Shown here: one piece after another, positions 43,273 to 52,508 of the stretch
Numbering within the stretch: position 1 is the stretch's first letter
Layout of the letters: every line of letters starts with the position of its first letter
Assembly (NCBI GenBank): GCA_021793645.1
Contig: JAJYSJ010000001.1
Span: 186,001 to 250,000, forward strand
From: Bacillota bacterium
Lineage (GTDB): Bacteria > Bacillota > Sulfobacillia > JAJZYS01 > JAJYTV01
Length of the DNA: 64,000 nt
Direction: 5' to 3'
The notes under the pieces: generated by a model
Database searches by the model: none
What the model saw: the letters and a program-made list of their open reading frames with translations, nothing else
Told to the model about the DNA's origin: nothing
Made by a program: the position numbers and the translations under genes

Positions 43273-44798
43273 GACCTGATCCGCTCCTTGAGCGCCTCGT
43301 AGGTAAGGCCATATCGTTCGGCCAGGGACAACGCGTGCGCGATTCCGACCGGCGGGTGACGCTCGATCTTATACGTGCGAACCGTAGGGGCGTCCTTCTC
43401 CACTGTGCTCAACAAACTCGCCACGACTTCGCTGTCCGTAGCCAGTTCCTCGATGAACGTGACCCATATGCAAACGGATCCCAACTGCCGAAGTTTCTCC
43501 ATGATTCGTCTACCTAGAAGGATCCCATCACGCAACGTGGTAGACGCAAGCATCTCATTGATTAGGATGATGCTTGTCCCTGATGCGCGCTCCAGGATCG
43601 CGCGCATGCGAAGAAGATCGTCCTCAAGCTTTCCCGTGAGGCTTGCCACGTTCTCCTGTCGTTCGAAGTGGGTAAAGAGATGATCAAACAGCAGCAGCCT
43701 GGCCGCCTCACCCGGAACAAGGCAGCCGATTGTGCCTAGGTAATGCATCTGCCCAAACGAGCGCGCAAACGTGGTTTTACCTCCCTGGTTCGGACCGGAT
43801 ACGACAAAGATCCGCTCACGGTCCGTCATCTGCCAGGTGTTGCATACGACCGCTCGTCCCTCGAGGTGGTTCGCCAGCGCGACATCGAAGGTGTCACGAC
43901 CGTAAATGGGATTGTCGGACATGGTTATTTTGGGGTAGCAGAAGGCAAGTCCTCTGCGCCTCAGCGGCGCGATGAAGTCTAGGAAGGCAAGGTAGAACTG
44001 AACCTCCCGATCGAACGTGGCAATCGTCTCATCAACGTAGTCGGTCCAGCGCGAGTAAAAGTCCTCCAGGCCTTGGAAAACATCCGGATATAGTTTGGCT
44101 ACGAACTCGAGTATATTGGCTTCAACATGATCCATCTCGATCCATTCCTGAAACTGTATCCTATAGTCCTTGGCGGCTGCCTCCTTGAATCTGGTAAAGG
44201 TCCGTTCCACTTCCACGCTATAATCGTTTTCGCCTTCGTACTTTCTTACCATAACAGTGGAGTCCTTGATCAGGACGCAATACGCAACCTTAGACAGACT
44301 TTCCATGAGCATGGAGGCTTCATCCCGTAGCTCTCTGAATTGCTCAGAAGCGCAGTAGTGCCTCACATAGCCTGAAAACGCGGCAAGGCCGCGCGATGAC
44401 ACCCGTCCGCCGCCCAGGCCTTGCGCAAGACTGGCAACCGCGTCGCAGTACACCGAGACGGCGTCCAGAAGCCATCGCTGCTTTTGCCGCTGATAGTAGA
44501 GCCCTTTTACCTGAGCCAAATTGGTTCGCATCACCCGCATGGCCTGCGCGAAGGATTGGATGCACGACAAGATGTTGGGACTCTCGATGTCCTGGAAGAC
44601 TTCGTGACGGTAGAGGATGCTGTCGACATCTGTAAGAGGCGAATAAAAGAACGGCTTGAGGTTGTACTGTTCCCGGCCTTGCGCCACGGCGTCGAACACC
44701 TGGTCAAGGTTGAGATCGGCCAAGAAGTCCGGCTCTTTGAGCGTCTCGGTCGGCGGCCTGTCTTCGCCGTTCAAGAACAGGATGCTGGTGAACTCCAT
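43269..44798 (-). CDS. MutS-type ATPase paralogue A
   Basis: 509 residues. Domain V features are Walker A VVSGPNQGGKTTFARSFGQ, FTHFERQENVASLTGKLEDD, the Walker-B-like IILINEMLASTTLRDG and VTFIEELA. The N-terminal ~300 residues are helical and lack the MutS mismatch-recognition domain. The ATG at 44798 has AGGAGG 9 nt upstream. It is translationally coupled to paralogue B (TTGA). The pair resembles short MutS-related proteins of unknown role rather than MutS1 or MutS2 (no KOW/Smr). Base composition again differs from the surroundings. Confidence 0.83.
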   Translation of the reverse strand: MEFTSILFLNGEDRPPTETLKEPDFLADLNLDQVFDAVAQGREQYNLKPFFYSPLTDVDSILYRHEVFQDIESPNILSCIQSFAQAMRVMRTNLAQVKGLYYQRQKQRWLLDAVSVYCDAVASLAQGLGGGRVSSRGLAAFSGYVRHYCASEQFRELRDEASMLMESLSKVAYCVLIKDSTVMVRKYEGENDYSVEVERTFTRFKEAAAKDYRIQFQEWIEMDHVEANILEFVAKLYPDVFQGLEDFYSRWTDYVDETIATFDREVQFYLAFLDFIAPLRRRGLAFCYPKITMSDNPIYGRDTFDVALANHLEGRAVVCNTWQMTDRERIFVVSGPNQGGKTTFARSFGQMHYLGTIGCLVPGEAARLLLFDHLFTHFERQENVASLTGKLEDDLLRMRAILERASGTSIILINEMLASTTLRDGILLGRRIMEKLRQLGSVCIWVTFIEELATDSEVVASLLSTVEKDAPTVRTYKIERHPPVGIAHALSLAERYGLTYEALKERIRS

Positions 44799-44901
44799 AT
44801 ACGGGAACCTCCTGTGTCGCGATCGCCTTCCTGCGGTCGCTGCAACGCCCTTCCACAGTTGCGAACCATGCGACCGGAAGGAGCCGGTCGCGTGGGAACG
44901 C

Positions 44902-44938
44902 AAAAACTCCTGGGAGGGCCAACGCCCACACCAGGAGT
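44902..44938 (-). terminator. Terminator/attenuator upstream of the MutS-type pair
   Basis: On the minus strand ACTCCTGG (44938-44931) pairs with CCAGGAGT (44913-44906), with an inner GGGC/GCCC helix, followed by TTTTTGCG. It lies 17 nt after the stop of the small frame ending at 44956 and about 100 nt before the MutS-type start. A possible promoter (TTGGAC, 18 bp, TATCTT, 45024-44995) upstream would place it inside the MutS transcript leader. Confidence 0.65.
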
Positions 44939-44955
44939 CATCGGACCACTGAGGG

Positions 44956-45182
44956 TCAAACAGGCCACGCGGACTCCACCGCGTCTTTTGGTCGAAGATA
45001 GCACTTGGCAGCACTGGTGTCCAATCGCATTATGCGCCAATGACAACCGGCGACCCGGAGGATGTCTACATCGAAGAAGACGCGCAACGTCTTGAGCGCG
45101 GCGACGATCGCCTCCAAGAGTTGTCCGTACGCGGGAACTCCTTGACCATCAGTGACTTGCGGGTGCTGACCTCGATCAGCAT
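44956..45182 (-). pseudogene. Possible small gene with a single-base frameshift
   Basis: From ATG at 45182 the frame gives MLIEVSTRKSLMVKEFP and then turns to Arg-rich noise; in another frame from the same point it continues AYGQLLEAIVAALKTLRVFF and DVDILRVAGCHWRIM. One missing C in TTCCCGCG would explain both. The combined ~75-residue protein is not recognised. This is a weak call based on amino-acid composition. Confidence 0.28.
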
Positions 45183-45200
45183 GCACAGGCGCTCTTCGCA

Positions 45201-45311
45201 TCAGGCAGGGTTGCGCACAGCGGGTCCAGCTTCACGCACACCTGCACCGAACAGGACGAGCGCCGTCACGAGAACCAACGCCACTATCGTGAAGGTGGCC
45301 CGGTACGACAT
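45201..45311 (-). CDS. 36-residue single-pass membrane peptide candidate
   Basis: ATG at 45311. MSYRATFT precedes the hydrophobic helix IVALVLVTALVLFGAGV, then a short polar tail ending NPA. The only ribosome binding site, AGGGG 5 nt upstream, is buried in a 9-bp hairpin. Its stop overlaps a following ATG (TGATG). Small membrane peptides are common but poorly conserved, so this needs support from homologues. Confidence 0.4.
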   Translation of the reverse strand: MSYRATFTIVALVLVTALVLFGAGVREAGPAVRNPA

Positions 45312-45314
45312 AAA

Positions 45315-45338
45315 GACCCCTGGCTATCGCCAGGGGTC
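45315..45338 (-). promoter_or_regulatory. Hairpin sequestering the ribosome binding site of the 36-codon ORF
   Basis: On the minus strand GACCCCTGG (45338-45330) pairs with CCAGGGGTC (45323-45315) around CGATAG, followed by TTT and the ATG. The AGGGG Shine-Dalgarno is in the 3' arm. It could instead be a terminator with a short U-tract. Confidence 0.4.
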
Positions 45339-45503
45339 ATCGGCGCCGCGGACGGCGCGGTTCGGACATCGTCCGAGGCGGAACTCCATCGCCGAGGATC
45401 AGCGTACCAGAATCAGGGACTAATTAAGCCGTTTTGGGTCAGTCGGAGTGCGACCCAATCTGAGACCTTTACGGTAGTGGCCAGGTCGGAGTGCAGGCTC
45501 GCC

Positions 45504-45671
45504 CTACAACCGCTGGATGACTTCCTGGGCATCGACCGCCTCGCCCTTGGGAACGACAACCTCATACGGACCTTCGCCACGGAGCTCCGCGAGGAACCCT
45601 TCGGCGGCCAGCTGGGATCGTATGCGTTCCGCTTCCAACTTGCGTCCTGTCACGTACACGGCGATCCACAC
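45504..45671 (-). CDS. Small conserved-looking protein (55 residues)
   Basis: Starting at GTG 45671 the product is WIAVYVTGRKLEAERIRSQL, AAEGFLAELR, GPYEVVVPKGEA, a short alpha/beta protein similar to small putative signal-transducing (DUF2007-like) proteins that start with W-I-x-V-Y and end with EVxVP. AGGAGG lies 12 nt upstream, a bit far; an ATC in between is not needed. It lies ~150 nt downstream of the M42 peptidase stop on the same strand. Confidence 0.6.
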   Translation of the reverse strand: MWIAVYVTGRKLEAERIRSQLAAEGFLAELRGEGPYEVVVPKGEAVDAQEVIQRL

Positions 45672-45819
45672 GGCGATCCGTATCCTCCTCGAGTGTGGGG
45701 TGTGACGTCTCTTGACGCCCTCGGCTCTCTCGGAGTGGCTACGTATGTAGGATACGCACTTTGGGCCGTGCATCGAACGCCCGATCGACCGTTTTGCAAC
45801 GGGTGCCCCACTGCCTTCG

Positions 45820-46890
45820 TCAGGCGGTGAACCCGTCGACGGTCGCACGGTCCAGCCGACGCACCAGCGCCGCAACCAGCTTCACCGCGTTGCGGTAGTC
45901 CTCCATGTGGAAAACGGACGCCGCGCTGTGGATGTAGCGGGTCGGCACGCCGATCACGACTGTCGGGACGCCGCCGCCCACAAGGTGGATCTGACCGCCG
46001 TCTGTGCCGCCGCGCACGAGCGCGTCGTGCTGCACCGGGATGCCCTCCTGGCTCGCGACCTCATGCACATAGCGGCGCAGCCCCTGGTTCGGTATCATGC
46101 TTCCGTCGTAGAGCACGACGGTGGGGCCGTTGCCGAGCTTCGTCGTGGCCTCGAAGTCCTCCACCCCCGGAACGTCGCCCGCAATGCCGACGTCGAGCGA
46201 GAAGGCGACGTCTGGCTGGATCGACTGTGCCGCTGTGCGCGCACCACGCAGCCCGACCTCCTCTTGGACCGTCGCGACGCCGTAGACGACGTTCGGGTGC
46301 GCGGCCCCCTTGAGGCCTTGCAGCACGTCGATCACCACGGCACAGCCGTAGCGGTTGTCCCATGCCTTCGCGACGACGTAGTCCGGGTCGCCCATGCGCT
46401 CGGTCGGGCAGATCGGGGTGATCGGGTCGCCAGGCTCGATGCCCAGCGTCTCGGCCTCCGCGCGGTTCTTCACTCCGACGTCGATGAACATGCGCCGGGT
46501 CTCGACAATCTTCTGGCGCTCTTCAGCGCCTAGCACGTGCGGCGGCTTCGAGCCGACGACACCCGTGACCATGCCGCGCCGTGTGCGGATCGCGACACGC
46601 TGCGCGAGCATCACCTGCTCCCACCAGCCACCGATCGTCTGGAAGAAGACGTAGCCCTTCTCATCGATCCGAGTGACCATGAGGCCGATCTCGTCAAGGT
46701 GCCCTGCGAGCATCACCTTCGGTCCCTGCGCGTCCCCGACCTTGCGAGCGATCAAGGACCCCAGCTTGTCCGTCGACAGTTCGGCAAAGCCATCGAGGTA
46801 GCCTCGGACCACGTCGCGCACCGGGCCCTCATACCCGGAAGGACCGTGCGCCTCGCACAGGTCGGTGATCATCCGGAATGTGTCTGCCAA
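45820..46890 (-). CDS. M42 family metallo-aminopeptidase (glutamyl aminopeptidase-like)
   Basis: 356 residues. The di-metal site of M42 peptidases is seen in MLAGHLDEIGLMVT, AKAWDNRYGCAVV, VATVQEEVGLRGA, FSLDVGIAGDVP and GVPTRYIHS. It trims N-terminal residues from peptides in the cytoplasm, usually as a dodecameric complex. The TTG at 46890 is used because AAGGAGG lies 9 nt upstream; the longer reading contains this ribosome binding site itself. It follows dnaE on the opposite end of a short gap of ~60 nt upstream. Confidence 0.93.
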   Translation of the reverse strand: MADTFRMITDLCEAHGPSGYEGPVRDVVRGYLDGFAELSTDKLGSLIARKVGDAQGPKVMLAGHLDEIGLMVTRIDEKGYVFFQTIGGWWEQVMLAQRVAIRTRRGMVTGVVGSKPPHVLGAEERQKIVETRRMFIDVGVKNRAEAETLGIEPGDPITPICPTERMGDPDYVVAKAWDNRYGCAVVIDVLQGLKGAAHPNVVYGVATVQEEVGLRGARTAAQSIQPDVAFSLDVGIAGDVPGVEDFEATTKLGNGPTVVLYDGSMIPNQGLRRYVHEVASQEGIPVQHDALVRGGTDGGQIHLVGGGVPTVVIGVPTRYIHSAASVFHMEDYRNAVKLVAALVRRLDRATVDGFTA

Positions 46891-46951
46891 GCAGAATGCC
46901 TCCTTACCTTGCACGCCCCTATGCTACATGCCATTCACGGTGGCGGCAATT

Positions 46952-49900
46952 CTAGTCTCCAGGGCGCACGAGGACGTTCTCCGCACCGAGCCAGACAAGC
47001 ATCTCGCGGACCGCCTCCGGATCGTCCACGCCCACTCCGGTCCGGCGCGCACGCGCTTCACCTGGCCTCGCGCGGAATACAAGACAAGAGCCCGGATGGC
47101 TTTCGAGTTCAGATCGCACCCGAAGCCAATCCTCCTCCTGCGCGATCCGCAAGAAGAGCGCCGGCGGGCGCCGCAGCGGCTCCACCTCGTCCACAACAAG
47201 GCGTCCCTCCCCCTCCTCCTGGGCTTCCATGCGTCCGCGCAGGACGAGCGGCGCGAGAGAGGCTGCCGCGTCTTCCACCGCCGAGAGGAGTTTTGGGAAG
47301 ACGACCGCCTCGCAGCCTGCGGTCCCGTCTTCCAGGCGCGCAAAGCCCATCCGCTCTCCCCTGCGCGTCGTCACGCGCCGGATCCCCTCGACGATGGCGG
47401 CCACCTGCAGCGTCTCCCCACCCATCGCGCGCGCCTCCCGGATCGAAACGCAGCCGCGCGCCTGCGCAAGGCTCCGGTACTGCTCCAGCGGGTGGCCGGA
47501 GATGTAGCACCCGAGGGTCTCGCGCTCGCGCCGCAGCCGTTCCGCGTCCGTCCAGTCCGCAACGTTCGGCAATCGGGGCGCAGGAGTCTCCGACGCGCCG
47601 AACAGATCGAGCTGGCCACGGGGACCCCGGCCCTTCTGGACGGAGCGCAGCGCCTCGTCGACGCCCGCGAAGAGGCTCGCCCGGTTCCCGCCAAGGCTAT
47701 CGAGAGCGCCGGCCTGCACGAGCGCCTCCAGCACGCGGCGGTTGACCTTGGCGCCAAGGCGCGCCGTAAGCTCGTAGAGGTCCTGAAAGGGCCCGTCGGA
47801 GCGCGCGGACACGATCTCTTCCGCCGTAGACTCACCTAGACCTTTGATCGCCAGCAGACCGAAGCGGATCGCACCCGCCTCGACGCCGAACCCGACGCCC
47901 GCACGCTGGACGTCCGGTCCCAGGACCGCGATCCCGCGCCTGCGCGCATCTTCCAGGTACTCCGCCACCTTGTCGGTGTTGTCTGCAACCGAACTGAGCA
48001 GCGCTGCCGCGTACGAGGTCGGATGGTGCGCCTTGAGGTAGGCCGTTTCGTAGGCGAGGAGTCCGTAGGCCGCTCCGTGTGCGCGGTTGAAGCCGTAGTT
48101 CGCGAAGCGGAGGATCAGTTCGAAGAGTTCGAGGCCCAGGCTGCGCGAGTACCCCTGCCGTTCGGAGCCTGCGACGAAGCGCTCGCGCTCCGCTTCCAAG
48201 AGCTCGCGCTTCTTCTTTCCGACCGCTCGGCGCAGAAGATCCGCCTCGCCGAGGCTGTAGCCCGCCATCCGCGCAGCGACCTGCATGACCTGCTCCTGGT
48301 AGACGATCACGCCGTAGGTGTCCTTCAGGATCGGCTCGAGATCCGGGTGCAGGTAATGCGGTGCGCCGCTGTGCTTGGCCTCGACGAACATCGGTATATT
48401 CTCCATCGGACCTGGCCTGTATAGGCTCACGGCGGCGATGATGTCTTCGACGTGCGTCGGGCGCAGCTCGCGCAGCATGTCCTGCATGCCTGAGGACTCC
48501 AACTGAAATACGCCCCAGGTGTCCCCCGACTGCAGCATGGCGAACGTCTTCGCGTCGTCCGGCGGCAGATCGGAGAGTGCGGGCACCTTCGCACCTTCCT
48601 CCGCCGCAAGGCGGCGGGCCTCCCCGACGATGGTCAGGGTGCGCAGACCGAGGAAGTCCATCTTCAGGAGGCCGAGTTCCTCGAGCGTCGTCATGGGGAA
48701 CTGCGTCACGACCGATCCGTCCGGCATGCGCTGCAGTGGTACGAGTTCATCCACCGGCTGCGGGGCGATCACGACCCCTGCTGCGTGCACCGAAGCATGG
48801 CGCGGCGCGCCCTCGAGCTGGCGAGCGAAGTCGAGCAGCTCCTTCGCGCGTGGGTCAGTGCGGTAGACGCCCCCGAGTTCCCCGGACTCCAGCGCGCGGT
48901 CCAGGGTGATGCCCAGTTCCGGCGGCACGAGCTTCGCGAGCCGGTCTACGTCCGCGTACGGCCAGCTCAGCGCGCGCCCGACATCGCGGATCGCAGCGCG
49001 CGCGGCCATCGTGCCGAAGGTGATGATCTGCGCCACGTGGTCCTCGCCGTAGCGCCGCTGCACATACTCGATGACCTCATGCCGACGCTGGTAGTCGAAG
49101 TCGATGTCCATGTCCGGCATGGTCACGCGTTCCGGGTTCAAAAACCGCTCGAACAGGAGATTGTAGCGCAAGGGATCGACATCTGTGATCCCGAGCGTAT
49201 AGGCGACGAGGGACCCGGCCGCGGACCCGCGCCCCGGGCCGACGGCGATGCCGGCCCCGCGCGCGAAGTCTACGAAGTCCGCGACGATCAGGAAGTAGCC
49301 GGAATAGCCCATCTTCGCGATGACGGACAGCTCGTAGTCGAGGCGGGACCGCACTTCCGCGCTGCCTTGCGGGTAGCGTCCCGGCAGCCGTTCGACGCAC
49401 AGCCGCCGCAGATGCTCGTCCACCCCGCCGCCGCCCGGAACATCGAAGTGGGGCAGAAGCGTGCGTCCGCGTTCCAGGACGACGTTGCAGGCATCGCGGA
49501 CAAAGAGCGTGTTGGAGAGCGCCTCGGGAACCTCGCCGAACCGCCTGGCCATCTCCGCCGCGGACTTCACGTAGAATTCGTCGTTCGGGTAGCGCATGCG
49601 GGCCGGGTCGTCGATCGACTTGCCCGTCTGGATGGCGAGGAGCACGTCGTGCGCCGCGGCGTCCTCGCGCCGCAGGTAATGCGCGTCTTGGGTCGCCACC
49701 AGGCGCAGCCCGAACTCCCGGGCGAGCGCGATGAGCTGACGCACCACGGGGCGCTGTTCCGGAAGGTCGTGGTCCCAGATCTCCACGAGGAAGCGGTCGC
49801 GGCCGAAGATCTCGACGTACTGCGCCATCGCCGTGCGCGCGGCCTCGATCTGACCCTGCCGCAGCAGGCTGGGCACCTCGCCCTGCAGGCAGCCGGTCGA

Positions 49901-50302
49901 GCCGAACAGTCCCGCGCTGTGGCGCGCCAGGATCTCCTTGTCGATGCGCGGGCGATGGTAGAAGCCCTCGAGCGACGCGACGCTCATCAGGCGCACAAGG
50001 TTGCGCCAGCCCTCGTCGTTCTCCGCCAAGAGCAGCATATGGAAGTTGCGGTCGTCCCGTCCCGCTTCCTTGTCGAGTCTGCCGCGCGGCGCCATGTACG
50101 CCTCGACGCCCAGGATCGGGTGCACTCCCTGCGCCCGGCAGGCCTCGTCGAAGTCGACCGCGCCGTAGAGCACGCCATGGTCCGTGAGGGCGCAGGAATC
50201 CATCCCGAGTTCTCTGATGCGCTCCGGGATCTCGGAGATCCGGCTCATCCCGTCGAGCAGGCTCATCTCGCTGTGCAGGTGCAGGTGTACGTACTCCGTC
50301 AT
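46952..50302 (-). CDS. dnaE: DNA polymerase III alpha subunit, DnaE type
   Basis: 1116 residues. The PHP domain keeps its metal motifs (HLHLHSEMSLLDGM, ALTDHGVLYGAVDF). The C-family polymerase core shows GPGRGSAAGSLVAYTLGITD and the catalytic PDMDIDFDYQRRHEV. An HhH region (LLAIKGLGESTAEEIV), an OB fold (QVAAIVEGIRRVTTRRGERM) and a C-terminal DnaE domain follow. In Bacillota it usually extends RNA primers, with PolC for bulk synthesis. The ATG at 50302 has GAGG 5 nt upstream. It is 7 nt from the stop of the methionine sulfoxide reductase gene. Confidence 0.97.
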   Translation of the reverse strand: MTEYVHLHLHSEMSLLDGMSRISEIPERIRELGMDSCALTDHGVLYGAVDFDEACRAQGVHPILGVEAYMAPRGRLDKEAGRDDRNFHMLLLAENDEGWRNLVRLMSVASLEGFYHRPRIDKEILARHSAGLFGSTGCLQGEVPSLLRQGQIEAARTAMAQYVEIFGRDRFLVEIWDHDLPEQRPVVRQLIALAREFGLRLVATQDAHYLRREDAAAHDVLLAIQTGKSIDDPARMRYPNDEFYVKSAAEMARRFGEVPEALSNTLFVRDACNVVLERGRTLLPHFDVPGGGGVDEHLRRLCVERLPGRYPQGSAEVRSRLDYELSVIAKMGYSGYFLIVADFVDFARGAGIAVGPGRGSAAGSLVAYTLGITDVDPLRYNLLFERFLNPERVTMPDMDIDFDYQRRHEVIEYVQRRYGEDHVAQIITFGTMAARAAIRDVGRALSWPYADVDRLAKLVPPELGITLDRALESGELGGVYRTDPRAKELLDFARQLEGAPRHASVHAAGVVIAPQPVDELVPLQRMPDGSVVTQFPMTTLEELGLLKMDFLGLRTLTIVGEARRLAAEEGAKVPALSDLPPDDAKTFAMLQSGDTWGVFQLESSGMQDMLRELRPTHVEDIIAAVSLYRPGPMENIPMFVEAKHSGAPHYLHPDLEPILKDTYGVIVYQEQVMQVAARMAGYSLGEADLLRRAVGKKKRELLEAERERFVAGSERQGYSRSLGLELFELILRFANYGFNRAHGAAYGLLAYETAYLKAHHPTSYAAALLSSVADNTDKVAEYLEDARRRGIAVLGPDVQRAGVGFGVEAGAIRFGLLAIKGLGESTAEEIVSARSDGPFQDLYELTARLGAKVNRRVLEALVQAGALDSLGGNRASLFAGVDEALRSVQKGRGPRGQLDLFGASETPAPRLPNVADWTDAERLRRERETLGCYISGHPLEQYRSLAQARGCVSIREARAMGGETLQVAAIVEGIRRVTTRRGERMGFARLEDGTAGCEAVVFPKLLSAVEDAAASLAPLVLRGRMEAQEEGEGRLVVDEVEPLRRPPALFLRIAQEEDWLRVRSELESHPGSCLVFRARPGEARARRTGVGVDDPEAVREMLVWLGAENVLVRPGD

Positions 50303-50309
50303 GCGGGCC

Positions 50310-50798
50310 TCAGACGCTGGCCCCGCTGGCTTCCAGCCAGGAGCCGACGATTCCGGCGGCGCGCTCGAAGAGCGCTCGCTCCTCTGCTCCGAAGCGAGCC
50401 ACAGTCGGCGCATCGCAGTCGAGCACCCCGATCGCCCTGCCGCCGACGCGCAGCGGCACGACGACCTCGGACCGCGAGGCAGCGTCGCAGGCGATGTGGC
50501 CCGGAAAGCGGTTGACGTCCTCGACCACAAGTGTCTCGCCCCGTGTGAAGGATGTGCCGCACACGCCTCGCCCCGGACCGATGCGCGTACAGGCGGGCTT
50601 ACCCTGGAAGGGACCAAGCACAAGGTCTTCACCGCGCTGCAGATAGAAGCCGACCCAGCTGATCTCCGGCACGTGCAAAAAGAGTATTGCGGCCGCATTG
50701 GCAAGGCACGCGATGCCGTCCGGATCTCCCTGCACGAGTGCCTGCAGCTGCTGCAGGATCTCGTCCGGCGTCAGGGGCTCCGTCGTCTCAACGTACAT
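50310..50798 (-). CDS. Free methionine-(R)-sulfoxide reductase, GAF domain
   Basis: 162 residues, a single GAF domain. EISWVGFYLQRGEDLVLGPF, KPACTRIGPGRGVCGTSF and GHIACDAASRSEVVVPL hold the three cysteines expected for fRMsr; GVLDCDAP completes the motif. It reduces free Met-R-O using thioredoxin. The ATG at 50798 gives the normal length; the ribosome binding site GGAAGGGA is rather distant (~12 nt). Same strand as dnaE with only 7 nt between. It is divergent from the methionine operon, a fitting partner. Confidence 0.92.
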   Translation of the reverse strand: MYVETTEPLTPDEILQQLQALVQGDPDGIACLANAAAILFLHVPEISWVGFYLQRGEDLVLGPFQGKPACTRIGPGRGVCGTSFTRGETLVVEDVNRFPGHIACDAASRSEVVVPLRVGGRAIGVLDCDAPTVARFGAEERALFERAAGIVGSWLEASGASV

Positions 50799-50964
50799 AT
50801 GGCAGTCCGTTCCCTTCCGTGGTGGTGATGCCCCGCAGGCTTCCTGCGGGAAGAGTGTGCAGCCAGCGCTTCTGCGCCGCGGCGAGGAATCCCTTCCCTG
50901 ATCCGCTGCAGCAGGCTGCGCCGCCCTTCGCCTTCTCCGCCGTCTTGCAAGGACAACCATCCTC

Positions 50965-50993
50965 TTGACGTCCGCCTTTCCCGCCGCCATAAT
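50965..50993 (+). promoter_or_regulatory. SigA-type promoter of the metY-metX operon
   Basis: TTGACG (50965-50970), a 17-bp spacer and CATAAT (50988-50993), with 5/6 matches in each box. The predicted start near 51000 is 60 nt ahead of the SAM riboswitch. Confidence 0.7.
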
Positions 50994-51060
50994 TGCGCCA
51001 ATACAATCTTGAGGGGGGAGCGCCGGAGCCGGCTGGACGATCCAAAACTGCATATGTTCC

Positions 51061-51206
51061 CGTTATCGCGAGAGGTGGAGGGACTGGCCCAATGAAACCC
51101 GGCAACCCGGCGCTTGTGCGCCAAAGGTGCCAATTCCTGCAGTCCGCAAGGGCTGAGAGATAAGAGGGTCTGCGAATTGAATGCGCCCTCGGGGCGCGTT
51201 TTTTCG
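51061..51206 (+). promoter_or_regulatory. SAM-I (S-box) riboswitch with terminator
   Basis: Conserved core: GAGAGGTGGAGGGACTGGCC, CAATGAAACCCGGCAACC, AGGTGCCAATTCCTGC and CAAGGGCTGAGAGATAAG. P1 is TTATC (51063-51067) with GATAA (51159-51163). The expression platform is the hairpin GCGCCC/GGGCGC (51183-51197) and GTTTTTTCG. SAM binding should favour the terminator and shut off metY-metX. Confidence 0.97.
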
Positions 51207-51233
51207 TTCCCAAACACGAGAGGAGAACCCCAG

Positions 51234-52508
51234 ATGCCACTACGCTTTCACACGCTCTCCGTCCATGCCGGACAGTCTCCCGATCCCACGACCGGTGCGG
51301 TCGGAGTGCCGCTGCACCGCACGACCGCCTACGCATTCCGCGACACTGCCCACGCCGCGCGCCTCTTCGCCCTCGAGGAGGTCGGCAATATCTACACCCG
51401 CATCATGAACCCTACGACCGGTGCCTTCGAGGAGCGCATCGCGGCACTCGAAGGCGGCGTCGGAGCGCTTGCCGCCTCGTCCGGTCAAGCCGCCATCACG
51501 ATGGCGCTACTCAACATCTGCCAGCAGGGACAGTCGGTTGTGGCATCCCCGAATCTCTACGGCGGCACCTACAATCTCCTCAAGGCGACCTTCGCGCGAC
51601 TCGGCATCGCGGTGCGCCTGGCGGACGACGCAACGCCTGAAGCCATCGCACGGGCAATCGACGACACGACGCGCGCCGTCTACATCGAGACGATCGGCAA
51701 TCCGCGGCTCGACGTGCCGGACATCCAGGCGATCGCCGGCGTAGCGCATCAAAGCGGCCTGCCGCTCATCGTGGACAACACCTTCGCGACGCCGTTCCTC
51801 TGCCGTCCGATCGAGCACGGCGCCGACATCGTGATCCACTCCGCGACGAAGTTCATCGGCGGCCACGGCCAAGTAATCGCGGGCGTGATCGTCGACGGCG
51901 GCCGCTTCGATTGGACGAACGGCCGCTTCCCCGAGTTTACCGAGCCGGACCCGACCTACCATGGCTTGCGCTACAGCGCGGCGTTCGGACCCGCGGCATA
52001 CATCCTCAAGGCGCGGGTGCAGCTGCTGCGCGACATGGGGATGTGCCTCAGCCCGGCAGACGCGCACCTTCTGCTGACTGGCCTCGAGACCGTTGCACTG
52101 CGCATGGAGCGGCTCTCCAGCACCGCGCTCGAACTCGCCGGGTGGCTCTCGCAGCAGCCGCAGGTCGCTTGGGTGAACTACCCTGGCCTTGCGTCGCACC
52201 CGCAGCACGCGAACGCGAAGCGCTACCTCGAGCACGGCTTCGGCGGAATCATCACGTTCGGCCTGCGCGGCGGCGCGGCGGCCGGCCCGCGCTTCATCGA
52301 TGCGCTCAAGCTCTTCACCCATGTTGCGAACGTGGGCGACGCGCGTTCTCTGGTCATCCACCCTGCGACGACGACCCATGCCCAGTTGACCCCTGAAGCC
52401 CGCGCTCTCGCCGGCGTGCCTGACGACCTCGTGCGTCTCTCGATTGGGCTCGAGGACCCGGAAGACCTGCAGGAGGACCTGCTACAGGCCCTCGCCGCCG
52501 CCCGCTGA
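51234..52508 (+). CDS. metY: O-acetylhomoserine sulfhydrylase
   Basis: 424 residues, Cys/Met-metabolism PLP family. It makes homocysteine from O-acetylhomoserine and sulfide. [20 protein letters not shown] (substrate/PLP region), [12 protein letters not shown], and the PLP lysine in [13 protein letters not shown] are clear; the length and insertion WTNGRFPEF fit MetY rather than MetB/MetC. The ATG at 51234 has AGAGGAG upstream. It is under SAM-I control and overlaps metX by 1 nt (TGATG). Confidence 0.96.
   Translation: MPLRFHTLSVHAGQSPDPTTGAVGVPLHRTTAYAFRDTAHAARLFALEEVGNIYTRIMNPTTGAFEERIAALEGGVGALAASSGQAAITMALLNICQQGQSVVASPNLYGGTYNLLKATFARLGIAVRLADDATPEAIARAIDDTTRAVYIETIGNPRLDVPDIQAIAGVAHQSGLPLIVDNTFATPFLCRPIEHGADIVIHSATKFIGGHGQVIAGVIVDGGRFDWTNGRFPEFTEPDPTYHGLRYSAAFGPAAYILKARVQLLRDMGMCLSPADAHLLLTGLETVALRMERLSSTALELAGWLSQQPQVAWVNYPGLASHPQHANAKRYLEHGFGGIITFGLRGGAAAGPRFIDALKLFTHVANVGDARSLVIHPATTTHAQLTPEARALAGVPDDLVRLSIGLEDPEDLQEDLLQALAAAR

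Noticed and set aside
45201-45311. Possible third selenocysteine UGA at the end of the 36-codon ORF (followed by a Cys codon)
   Set aside because: The frame after the UGA does not form a redox motif or a recognised protein, and no hairpin with the +19 geometry is present.
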